A DNA stretch of 49,767 nucleotides, taken from NCBI GenBank assembly GCA_018241725.1, contig JAFEDI010000149.1:1-49767 (forward strand), given 5' to 3'. The stretch comes from Pseudomonadota bacterium. GTDB taxonomy: Bacteria; Pseudomonadota; Gammaproteobacteria; Burkholderiales; Rhodocyclaceae. A program made the translations under genes and the position numbers. This document shows, one piece after another, positions 17,893 to 25,755 of the stretch (its first letter is position 1; each line of letters starts with the position of its first letter). A model generated the notes under the pieces. It saw only the letters and a list, made by a program, of their open reading frames with translations. It was not told the DNA's origin and did no database searches.

Positions 17893-18672
17893 ATGGAACA
17901 ACAACAGTCTGTGCGTTGGCGCATGGCCATGCTTTCCCATGTTGGGCGTGTTCGCGTCCGGAATGAGGATTACGTCTGTTGTTCCGAGCGCCTGGGCCTT
18001 GCCGTACTGACCGATGGTATGGGGGGGCATGTAGGGGGGGCCGTGGCATCCCGCCTTGCTGCCGAGGCCTGGATGGCGTACATGCAGATAGTCGTGGCAC
18101 AGGGGGCGGTCAATGAGGGCGAGCTGAGGGGAGCGGTTGCTGCTGCCAATCAGTCCGTGTTCGACGAGGCCCGGCGGGATCCGTTTCTGAGGCAGATGGG
18201 AACGACCTTGGCCGGGATCTGCCTGCCTGATTCCTGCGACCGCTTGCTGGCCTGTCATGTGGGAGATTCCCGCATCTACCGGTGGCGGAACGATGTACTC
18301 GATTGCCTGACCCGTGATCACAGCGTATTGCGGGAGCAATGCGACGCGGGCATGATTGATCCCCTTGCTCCCGGCCCCCTCGAGTTGCGTGGTCTGTTGA
18401 CCCGGGCGGTTGGTGTGGCTGCCAGTGTCGAAGCGGATGTCGCTGATTTTCCGCTGCAGGATGGTGACATTTATCTCCTGTGCTCGGATGGGGTAACCGA
18501 TATGCTTCCCGACTCTGAAATCGCGGATGTGCTGGGGGCGCTTGGTGGGGCTCCCCGATTGGCGGCAGAGCACCTCATCGATCTGGCGAATGATCGGGGG
18601 GGCGTGGATAATGTTTCGGTTGTCATTGCGTCGTCGCGCCGAGCAGGACGGCTCGGCACTGAACTTGATTGA
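17893..18672 (+). CDS. PP2C-type Ser/Thr protein phosphatase (Stp1-like)
   Basis: 259 residues, a single PPM domain. All bacterial PP2C motifs are visible: GRVRVRNEDYV (metal Asp), LTDGMGGHVGG, the GDSRIYRWR strand, LTRDHSVL, SDGVTDML and GGVDNVSVVI. The enzyme removes phosphate from Ser/Thr residues of proteins in a Mn/Mg-dependent reaction, normally opposing a Hanks-type kinase; no kinase is encoded in the window. It is 24 bases upstream of an FHA (phosphothreonine-binding) protein, which supports a phosphosignalling role. Two G7 tracts fall inside the DGMGGHVGG codons (18021-18027 and 18034-18040). Confidence 0.93.
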   Translation: MEQQQSVRWRMAMLSHVGRVRVRNEDYVCCSERLGLAVLTDGMGGHVGGAVASRLAAEAWMAYMQIVVAQGAVNEGELRGAVAAANQSVFDEARRDPFLRQMGTTLAGICLPDSCDRLLACHVGDSRIYRWRNDVLDCLTRDHSVLREQCDAGMIDPLAPGPLELRGLLTRAVGVAASVEADVADFPLQDGDIYLLCSDGVTDMLPDSEIADVLGALGGAPRLAAEHLIDLANDRGGVDNVSVVIASSRRAGRLGTELD

Positions 18673-18696
18673 GGCTGGTTGTAGATAGGAAGAGTG

Positions 18697-19377
18697 ATGC
18701 CCAGGTTGATATTGAGCATGGATGGTCTGGTGTTGAAGGAAATGACTCTTGAAAAGGAGCGCACGACCATCGGCCGGAAACCGCACAACGACATCCAGAT
18801 CGACAATCTGGCAATCAGCGGCGAGCATGCGGCGATCGTGACCATCCTCAATGACGCTTTTCTTGAGGACATGAACAGTACCAATGGCACCTATGTGAAT
18901 GGGCAGCCGGTCAAGAAGCATGTCCTGAAGGACAGCGATGTTATCGAGTTGGGAAAGTACCGCTTGAAGTATCTTGTCGACAGTGCGTCCGGGGCTGAGC
19001 AGGGTGAGGCCGTGAGCTACGCTCAGGCTGCTGTGGCGACGGACGTGGGGTCTGCGTCGAATGCATCGGCGGATCTGACTTCCACCAATGCTGCCGCTCC
19101 GGTGGGGGCACTGGGCATGCTGCAGATTCTCAGCGGAGCGCATGCGGGGCGCACGCTGGAATTGTCCAAATCCCTGACCACTCTTGGCAAGCCGGGTACC
19201 CAGGTTGCGGTGATTACCCGGCGTCCGCACGGTTATTTCATCACCCACGTCGAAGGGACTGTCTTCCCGCTTCTGAATGGCCGCGCCCTGGATGCCCAGG
19301 CGCATCGCCTGAACGACAATGACATCATTGAAATTGCCGGTGTCAAAATGGAGTTCTTTACGAAGAGCGCGACTTGA
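18697..19377 (+). CDS. FHA-domain protein (one canonical, one degenerate FHA)
   Basis: 226 residues; ATG at 18697 with AGGAAGAG just upstream. The N-terminal FHA (about 5-90) has the phosphothreonine-pocket residues GRKPHNDIQIDN, SGEHA and NSTNGTYVNG. After an Ala/Thr-rich linker a second FHA-like fold (about 130-222) reads LQILSGAHAGRTLELSKS and then LLNGRALDAQAHRLNDNDIIEIAG, but lacks the GR...SxxH pocket, so it probably does not bind phosphopeptide. No membrane segment. It likely recognises a Thr-phosphorylated partner controlled by the adjacent PP2C phosphatase; the partner is unknown. 140 bases precede the next gene. Confidence 0.88.
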   Translation: MPRLILSMDGLVLKEMTLEKERTTIGRKPHNDIQIDNLAISGEHAAIVTILNDAFLEDMNSTNGTYVNGQPVKKHVLKDSDVIELGKYRLKYLVDSASGAEQGEAVSYAQAAVATDVGSASNASADLTSTNAAAPVGALGMLQILSGAHAGRTLELSKSLTTLGKPGTQVAVITRRPHGYFITHVEGTVFPLLNGRALDAQAHRLNDNDIIEIAGVKMEFFTKSAT

Positions 19378-19517
19378 CCGGGGGGCCGACTTGGCTGCGT
19401 TGATCCACTCGCGCCAGGGATGGCAGTGCGTAGCCCGGAGTTCAATGGAATTTTTCCGACTATTCGCGAGGGCTGGGCGACTGGCCGATCGCACTTGAGA
19501 GGTGCCGAGATATCAAG

Positions 19518-20288
19518 ATGAAAGTAAGGGTTCTCGGGTGCAGCGGCGGGATTGGTGGGCGTAGTCAGCGTACTACCGCCCTGCTGGTGGATCATGATGT
19601 GCTGATTGACGCCGGTACGGGTGTTGGTGATCTGGAATTTGAAGAACTCCTGCGCATCGATCACGTCTTCGTGACACACGCCCATCTCGATCACATTGCG
19701 ATGATCCCCTTGCTTGTCGACACGGTCGGTGACGCACGTTCGATGCCAATCGTCGTGCACGGCACCCCCGAGACGCTGCGTATTCTGCGTTCGCACATTT
19801 TCAACTGGCTGGTGTGGCCCGATTTTTCGTCGATTCCCGATCGTAGCAATCCGTTCCTGCGTTTCCAGGAAATGCGGGTTGGCGAGTCGGCGCGGATTGG
19901 AGGAGGGCGTGAGGTCGCGATGCTGCCGGCACTGCACACAGTGCCAGCGGTGGCTTATCAGTTGTCGGTGGATGGGCGCAGTCTGGTGTTCTCTGGTGAT
20001 ACGGCGTACTCGGATGCGCTGATTGCAGCCATCAACAAGATTCCCGATCTTCGGCATCTGATTGTCGAGACCGCTTTTCCCGACGAGCAACAAGATCTGG
20101 CACTGGCATCCCGTCATCTGTGTCCAAGCCTGCTGGCCTTGTTCCTGGAAAAGGTGAAGGCGACGCCGGATGTATGGATTACCCACCTCAAGCCAAGTCG
20201 AGCACAGACGACGCTGCAGGAAATTACCGACAATTGTGGCCAATTCAAGCCGAAAGCGTTGTACAACGGTCTTGAAATCGAGGTCTGA
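19518..20288 (+). CDS. Metallo-beta-lactamase-fold hydrolase, class II cyclic-nucleotide phosphodiesterase-like
   Basis: 256 residues. Zinc-site motifs THAHLDHIAMIP (about residue 54), LHTVPAV (about 140), SGDTAYSD (about 158) and THLKPS near the end define a binuclear MBL fold. The HAHLDH context and the overall layout resemble class II 3',5'-cyclic-nucleotide phosphodiesterases (yeast Pde1/Vibrio CpdP type), so cAMP or cGMP hydrolysis is a reasonable prediction, though RNase Z-like or other MBL chemistry is not excluded. It is 105 bases upstream of the GAF-GspE ATPase gene on the same strand. Confidence 0.75.
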   Translation: MKVRVLGCSGGIGGRSQRTTALLVDHDVLIDAGTGVGDLEFEELLRIDHVFVTHAHLDHIAMIPLLVDTVGDARSMPIVVHGTPETLRILRSHIFNWLVWPDFSSIPDRSNPFLRFQEMRVGESARIGGGREVAMLPALHTVPAVAYQLSVDGRSLVFSGDTAYSDALIAAINKIPDLRHLIVETAFPDEQQDLALASRHLCPSLLALFLEKVKATPDVWITHLKPSRAQTTLQEITDNCGQFKPKALYNGLEIEV

Positions 20289-20393
20289 TTGCCGGGGGTG
20301 CCGTTACGTCGAAGTTACCGGCTCTTCTCTGTGAGTGTTTCTTCAAGTCAAGCGGCTGTATGAAATGTTTCATTTTCCGGATATGACTTTTCC

Positions 20394-22751
20394 ATGAGTA
20401 GCAGTGCTCTCAGCAGACCGAGCGGCCGTGATGTGGCCAGTCGCCTAGCCTTCTTCAAAGGTCTTCAGGCCGTCACCAACAGAGTTCATGCAACCGAGAA
20501 CATCGACGAAATCATCTTCGAGCTCTCGTCGGAGATCTGTGCGCTGTTTGCTGCCGAGCGCATGACTATTTATGTGGTCGATGACAATCGCAGCACGATC
20601 TCATCGCGGATCAAGACCGGCTTGCAGACCATCCGTACGATCCGGCTGCCAATCGCCGAGAACAGTGTGGCCGGCTATGTGGCGCTGACAGGGAAAATGC
20701 TCAATATCGTCGATGCGTACGATGAGCATGCGCTGAAGGCCATCTCGCCACGCATGGAGTTCCGGCGGGAAGTCGACGAGAGATCGGGTTATCGGTCCCA
20801 TCAGATGCTGGTGGCGCCGATCCGGCAGGACGAAGGTGATGTGCTGGGGGTCATTCAGCTCATCAATAGCCGTAGTGGCGAAGCTTTTTCGTCCGTGGCG
20901 GAAGAAGGCATTCAGGGGCTTGGGCAGACGCTCGCGATAGCTTTCTCCCAACGTCGCCATGCGCTGACCCAGCCCAAGTCCAAATACGAGGGCTTGGTGC
21001 ACGACTCGAAGCTGACGGCACAGGAACTCGAGACGGCAACCAGCCTTGCACGGGAGCGCGGCATTTCCATCGAGCAACTGCTCATTACCGATTACGGGAT
21101 CACGCTGGCCGACATCGGCAACGCGATTTCCCGTTTCTTCGGGGTGCCCTATGAGCCTTTCCGGCCAGACCGGGTCAAGCCCTTCGACCTGCTTCGTAAC
21201 TTGAAGCGGGACTACGTGCAGCAGGTCGAATGGTTGCCGTTGGAGGAGGGGGCGGATGGCTTGGTAGTGATGGTTACCGATCCCGAGCAGGCAACGGCCT
21301 CGCGGATGGTGCAGAACGTCTTTCCGAAGGCGGTGCCTGTCTTCCACGTGACCACGCACCTGGAGTTCATGCAGACTGTGGCCCAGTTGTTTGCGGCCGG
21401 AGCTGATGATGCATCGGTGACGGAGCTGTTGTCCGACATGGGGGAGGACGAAGGAGAGGGAGGCGTCTCCACCGATGATGCGTCGGCTGCCGCCGACAAT
21501 GAGTTGGTCAAGCTCGTGAACCGGATCATCGTCGACGCCCATCGTCAGGGGGCGTCGGACATCCATATCGAGCCGCGGCCGGGTAAGGAAAAGACCCAGA
21601 TCCGTTTCCGTAAGGACGGTTCGCTGGTCCCCTACATCGAGATTCCGGCCAGCTACCGGAGCCCGATCGTTACCCGCATCAAGATCATGTGCGATCTGGA
21701 CATCTCCGAGCGTCGCAAGCCGCAGGACGGCAAGATCAGGTTCCGGCGCTTTGCGCCTCTCGACATCGAACTACGGGTTGCCACGATCCCCACCGCAGGC
21801 GGCACGGAAGACGTGGTGATGCGTTTGCTGGCCAACAGCGAACCGCTTCCTCTCGACAAGCTTGGCTTGCTGGAAAACAATTTCGCCCGCCTGCAGCAGA
21901 CGATTACCAAGCCCTATGGAATCTTCTTCGTCTGCGGCCCGACGGGGTCGGGCAAAACCACGACACTGCACTCCATTCTCGGTTCGATCAATACTCCGGA
22001 CACCAAGATCTGGACGGCCGAGGATCCGGTGGAAATCACGCAGAAGGGCTTGCGTCAGGTGCAGGTGAATCGTAAGGCGGGGCTCGATTTCCCGACGGTG
22101 ATGCGCTCCTTTCTGCGGGCCGACCCCGATGTGATCATGGTCGGTGAAATGCGTGACAAGGAGACGGTGTCCATCGGCCTGGAGGCCTCACTGACGGGCC
22201 ATCTGGTGTTCAGCACCTTGCACACCAACAGTGCGCCGGAGTCGGTGGTGCGCCTGCTGGATATGGGCATGGATCCTTTCAATTTCTCCGACGCGCTGCT
22301 GGGCGTGCTGGCTCAGCGCCTGGCCAAACGCCTGTGCGGAAAGTGCAAGCAGGCCTATCAGCCGGACGAGGCGGAGATACGTCACCTGCTCGACGAGTAT
22401 TGCGAAGATCTGCGCCATACGGCCGCTTTCCAGGAGGACCCGGTGCGGGAGCGGGGCGATATTCTCAATGCCTGGCGCCAGCGCTACGCGGATGCGCAAG
22501 GACGGTTCACGCTGTATGCACCGGTCGGCTGCGAACATTGTACCGGAGGCTACAAGGGCCGCCTGGGCTTGCATGAGTTGATGGTCGGGACCGAGCGCGT
22601 CAAGGAACTGATCCAGGAGCGCGCCCGGGTCGCCGTGCTGCTCGCCACTGCCCTCGAAGAAGGAATGCGGACGCTGCGCCAGGATGGCATCGAAAAGGTG
22701 CTGGACGGTCTGACCGACCTCAAGCAGGTGAGCAAGGTCTGCATTCGCTGA
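20394..22751 (+). CDS. GAF-MshEN-GspE/PilB family secretion/pilus ATPase
   Basis: 785 residues. Domains in order: GAF sensor (about 25-185; LFAAERMTIYVVDD, LVAPIRQDEGDVLGVIQLIN), an MshEN/T2SSE_N-like domain (about 200-335; RERGISIEQLLITDYGI, FFGVPYEPF), then the GspE hexameric ATPase with GASDIHIEPRPGK, Walker A GPTGSGKTTT (about 515-523), Walker B DPDVIMVGEMRD (about 577-588) and a tetracysteine zinc site CGKC (648/651) with CEHC (713/716). The fused GAF domain is unusual for PilB/GspE. No pilin, PilC/GspF or secretin genes are adjacent. The ATPase machinery looks intact; the partner machine is unknown. The ATG has no clear Shine-Dalgarno. Confidence 0.9.
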   Translation: MSSSALSRPSGRDVASRLAFFKGLQAVTNRVHATENIDEIIFELSSEICALFAAERMTIYVVDDNRSTISSRIKTGLQTIRTIRLPIAENSVAGYVALTGKMLNIVDAYDEHALKAISPRMEFRREVDERSGYRSHQMLVAPIRQDEGDVLGVIQLINSRSGEAFSSVAEEGIQGLGQTLAIAFSQRRHALTQPKSKYEGLVHDSKLTAQELETATSLARERGISIEQLLITDYGITLADIGNAISRFFGVPYEPFRPDRVKPFDLLRNLKRDYVQQVEWLPLEEGADGLVVMVTDPEQATASRMVQNVFPKAVPVFHVTTHLEFMQTVAQLFAAGADDASVTELLSDMGEDEGEGGVSTDDASAAADNELVKLVNRIIVDAHRQGASDIHIEPRPGKEKTQIRFRKDGSLVPYIEIPASYRSPIVTRIKIMCDLDISERRKPQDGKIRFRRFAPLDIELRVATIPTAGGTEDVVMRLLANSEPLPLDKLGLLENNFARLQQTITKPYGIFFVCGPTGSGKTTTLHSILGSINTPDTKIWTAEDPVEITQKGLRQVQVNRKAGLDFPTVMRSFLRADPDVIMVGEMRDKETVSIGLEASLTGHLVFSTLHTNSAPESVVRLLDMGMDPFNFSDALLGVLAQRLAKRLCGKCKQAYQPDEAEIRHLLDEYCEDLRHTAAFQEDPVRERGDILNAWRQRYADAQGRFTLYAPVGCEHCTGGYKGRLGLHELMVGTERVKELIQERARVAVLLATALEEGMRTLRQDGIEKVLDGLTDLKQVSKVCIR

Positions 22752-22774
22752 CCTCGCCCACTTGCGCCCCCCTC

Positions 22775-24193
22775 TCAATCGAGGCGGGCCAGCTTGGATT
22801 TGGCCATCGGCGGGTTCTTGGCGAAGTAGCGGCGCAGCCCACGCAGGATCGCGTCGGCCATCCGGTCCTGGTAAGCCTCGTCGTTCAGCCTGGCCTCTTC
22901 GTCCGGGTTGGAGATGAAGGCGGTTTCCACCAGGATGGACGGAATGTCCGGGGCCTTCAGCACGGCGAAGCTTGCCTGTTCGACCTCGCCCTTGTGCAGG
23001 CGATTGATGTTGCCGAGCTCACCGAGGACTGCCTTGCCGACTTTCATGCTGTCGTTGAGGGCTGCAGTTTGGGACAGGTCGAGCAGCGTGCGGGCAAGGT
23101 GATCGTCCTTTACGCCCAGATTGACGCCACCGATCAGGTCGGCCGCGTTTTCCTTCTGGGCCAGCCAGCGCGCAGCCGTGCTCGATGCACCCTTTTCGGA
23201 CAGCACGAATACCGAGCTGCCGCGGGCTGTCGGGCTGATGAATGCGTCGGCATGGATCGACACGAACAAATCGGCCTGCACCCGGCGGGCTTTGGCGACG
23301 CGCTGCTGCAACGGTACGAAATAGTCCGCGTCGCGGGTCAGCATGGCACGCATGTTGGGTTCTGCGTCGATCTTGGCTTTCAGCCGTTTTCCTACCGATA
23401 GCGTGACGTGCTTTTCGTAGCTGCCGGCAGCCCCTACGGCGCCGGGATCTTCGCCGCCGTGGCCGGGGTCAATGGTGATGGTGATCAGGCGACTGATGCT
23501 GCCATCTTCGTCCGCCGGCTTGGCGGCCGGGCGAGAGGCCTGCTGGGGTGGCTCGATGCTGGTCGGTTCACGTTTCGGCGATGGTTCCGGCTTGCGGGCG
23601 ACATCGATGGCCTTGCGCGGCTCTTCGGGTTTTTCCGGCTTCTGGGGCGGTGGCGCACCGCCGACGACGGCTTCTTCAGGTGTGATCTTTTCGAGTAACG
23701 CCAGCAGGGGGTCGACCGGCTCGGTTGGATAGAGGTCGAGTACCAGGCGATGGCCGTATTCGCCGATCGGTTTCAGTGTAAACACCTGTGGGCTGATTTC
23801 GGCCTTCAGTTCGATGACCAGCCGCACGACACCAGGGCGGTTGCGCCCGGCTCGGATCAGCTGGATGTACGGATCCTGACCCGTGATCTTGGTTGGCAGG
23901 GACTGGAGCACCTCGTTGAGTTCGACACCCTCCAGGTCGACGACCAGCCGTTCCGGGCTGTGTACCAACTGGTGGGTAAAATTGAGGGCGTCACGGCTTT
24001 CCAGGGTGATGCGGGTGTAGTCCTTGGCCGGCCAGACCCGCACGGCCAGCACACTGCTCTGGGCGGCGCGGCCCAGTGGGCTGATCAACAGGAGGAGGCT
24101 GGCACCTGCGGAACCGATGAAGCGTCGACGCAGGTTGGCATCGACGCCCAGGGGAGTCAGTGGTGATGGGATGCGGCGAAACGTTCGAGACAT
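22775..24193 (-). CDS. amiC: N-acetylmuramoyl-L-alanine amidase, AmiC type
   Basis: 472 residues. A twin-arginine-like signal (LRRRFIGSAGASLLLL, about 21-36) precedes an AMIN domain (about 48-155) that targets the septum, a Pro/Lys-rich linker, and an Amidase_3 domain (about 235-460) with zinc ligands in TIDPGHGGEDPGAVG, the Glu of YEKHVTL and VSIHADAF. It splits septal peptidoglycan between MurNAc and the stem peptide during cell separation and is normally activated by EnvC/NlpD. Its 5' end overlaps the tsaE 3' end by 37 bases, the usual tsaE-amiC pairing of proteobacteria. It converges on the GspE gene with 23 bases between stops. Confidence 0.93.
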   Translation of the reverse strand: MSRTFRRIPSPLTPLGVDANLRRRFIGSAGASLLLLISPLGRAAQSSVLAVRVWPAKDYTRITLESRDALNFTHQLVHSPERLVVDLEGVELNEVLQSLPTKITGQDPYIQLIRAGRNRPGVVRLVIELKAEISPQVFTLKPIGEYGHRLVLDLYPTEPVDPLLALLEKITPEEAVVGGAPPPQKPEKPEEPRKAIDVARKPEPSPKREPTSIEPPQQASRPAAKPADEDGSISRLITITIDPGHGGEDPGAVGAAGSYEKHVTLSVGKRLKAKIDAEPNMRAMLTRDADYFVPLQQRVAKARRVQADLFVSIHADAFISPTARGSSVFVLSEKGASSTAARWLAQKENAADLIGGVNLGVKDDHLARTLLDLSQTAALNDSMKVGKAVLGELGNINRLHKGEVEQASFAVLKAPDIPSILVETAFISNPDEEARLNDEAYQDRMADAILRGLRRYFAKNPPMAKSKLARLD

Positions 24194-24663
24194 GTGCGAC
24201 CTTCTCCGCTCAACGGCCGAAATTCCAGAGTACGGCCGCCTTCGACGGAAAGCTGCAGCTGAACTTCGAGGTCTGCTGCCGGAAGATAAGGGTTCGCGCG
24301 ATCAGGCCACTCCACAATACGAATGCCGTCGCCTTCGAAGTATTCTTCCAGTCCTGCCTCGAGAAATTCCTCTGCATGGGTGAAACGATAAAAATCAAAG
24401 TGATATACGATAATTCTAGAATCTTTATACGGTTCGACCAAGGTATATGTTGGGCTTTTTACCTTCCCGGTGAAGCCGAGGCCCCGTAGCAGACCGCGAG
24501 TGAGCGTCGTTTTGCCGGCCCCAAGGTCACCGCGTAGGACGATGGTCAGGCGTGAAGGAAGGGCTGTTGCCAGCTGTTCGCCAGCGGCGAGAGTGGCATC
24601 TTCATTGGCAAGGTACAGGCTCCCGAAGGGGGCGTTATCATGACTGGGATGAGCGTGGGACAC
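24157..24663 (-). CDS. tsaE: tRNA t6A37 threonylcarbamoyladenosine biosynthesis ATPase TsaE
   Basis: 168 residues from a GTG start at 24663, chosen because AAAGGA stands 5 bases upstream and the protein before it has no family similarity; the open frame itself runs much further. P-loop LRGDLGAGKTTLTRGLLRGLG near residue 40, then SPTYTLVEPY and YHFDFYR, and IVEWPDRA, all TsaE hallmarks. It energises the TsaB-TsaD complex that puts threonylcarbamoyl on A37 of ANN-decoding tRNAs. It overlaps amiC at its end and the divergent queG gene at its start by 24 bases, so the two promoters lie within each other's coding sequence. Confidence 0.92.
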   Translation of the reverse strand: MSHAHPSHDNAPFGSLYLANEDATLAAGEQLATALPSRLTIVLRGDLGAGKTTLTRGLLRGLGFTGKVKSPTYTLVEPYKDSRIIVYHFDFYRFTHAEEFLEAGLEEYFEGDGIRIVEWPDRANPYLPAADLEVQLQLSVEGGRTLEFRPLSGEGRTCLERFAASHHH

Positions 24664-25746
24664 GATAATCCTTTTGATGAACGAGGTGATCTGGCATCTC
24701 TGGCGTTGCAGATCAAGGACTGGGCACAAGCCCTGGGTTTTGATGAGGCGGGTGTTTCGGATGTCGATCTGACGCATGCAGAATCCGGCCTGGAAGACTG
24801 GCTTGCCGCCGGTTGCCATGGACAGATGGATTATATGTACAAACATGGAGCCAAGCGTTCCCGTCCGGCGGAGCTGGTTCCTGGCACGCGGAGAGTCATT
24901 TCGGTGCGTATGTCGTACTGGCCCGTGGCCACACCGGCTGCAGATGTATTGGCGGACCCCACCCTCGCTTACGTATCCCGTTACGCGCTTGGGCGTGACT
25001 ACCATAAGGTGCTGCGCGGACGTCTGCAAAAGCTGGCGGACCGGATCAGTGCTGCGCTTCCCCACAGCTATCGGGTATTCGTGGATTCCGCGCCGGTGAT
25101 GGAGGTTGCACTGGCTGACAAGGCGGGTTTGGGCTGGCGGGGCAAGCACAGCTTGCTGCTGTCGCGGCGAGTCGGTTCATTCTTCTTTCTCGGTGAAATT
25201 TATACAGACCTGCCGCTACCGGTGGATCCACCAGTGGAAAGCCATTGTGGTAGTTGTTCCGCTTGCATTGCTGCGTGCCCCACGGGGGCGATCATCGCGC
25301 CTTACCAGGTGGACGCTCGCCGCTGTATTTCCTACCTCACCATCGAGTTGAAAGAAGCCATTCCTATGGAATTTCGCCCGCTGCTCGGGAACCGGATTTA
25401 CGGCTGCGATGATTGCCAGGTAGTATGTCCTTGGAATAGATTTACCCGCGTCTCCGTCGAGGCTGAGTTCGCCCCGCGACATGGGCTTGATAATGCAAAA
25501 CTGGTAGAGTTATTCCATTGGACAGAAAGGGATTTTGTCGAACGTATGGCTGGTAGTCCGATATACCGTATAGGTTACGAGCGCTGGTCACGCAATCTGG
25601 CCGTTGCGTTGGGTAACGCACCTAGTGAAATAGCGGTGAGGCAGGTTCTCGAGACTCGTCTCGGGGGAGCTTCTCCATTGCTTGCAGAACATATCCAGTG
25701 GGCTTTGCAACAACACGATGCACAGCGCCAGGATGCCGCGGTATAG
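24640..25746 (+). CDS. queG: Epoxyqueuosine reductase QueG
   Basis: 368 residues. Cobalamin-dependent iron-sulfur enzyme that reduces epoxyqueuosine to queuosine in tRNA. Two ferredoxin-type 4Fe-4S motifs are visible: CGSCSACIAACPTGAI (about 204-219) with a second CDDCQVVCPWN (about 254-264); GYRSH-type cobalamin region appears as DSAPVMEVALADKAGLGW near 148. C-terminal HEAT-like tail ends EHIQWALQQ. Start at 24640 is used; an ATG three codons on is equally possible. It is divergent from and overlapping tsaE. The following acyltransferase gene begins within 10 bases. The PduO-type adenosyltransferase at 27.5 kb is consistent with cobalamin use. Confidence 0.93.
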   Translation: MTGMSVGHDNPFDERGDLASLALQIKDWAQALGFDEAGVSDVDLTHAESGLEDWLAAGCHGQMDYMYKHGAKRSRPAELVPGTRRVISVRMSYWPVATPAADVLADPTLAYVSRYALGRDYHKVLRGRLQKLADRISAALPHSYRVFVDSAPVMEVALADKAGLGWRGKHSLLLSRRVGSFFFLGEIYTDLPLPVDPPVESHCGSCSACIAACPTGAIIAPYQVDARRCISYLTIELKEAIPMEFRPLLGNRIYGCDDCQVVCPWNRFTRVSVEAEFAPRHGLDNAKLVELFHWTERDFVERMAGSPIYRIGYERWSRNLAVALGNAPSEIAVRQVLETRLGGASPLLAEHIQWALQQHDAQRQDAAV

Positions 25747-25755
25747 TTGGTGACG

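Noticed and set aside
17461-19494. A 677-codon minus-strand open frame opposite the terC-PP2C-FHA genes
   Set aside because: It crosses the boundaries of three recognisable plus-strand genes and shows no domain; explained by GC-rich codon structure.
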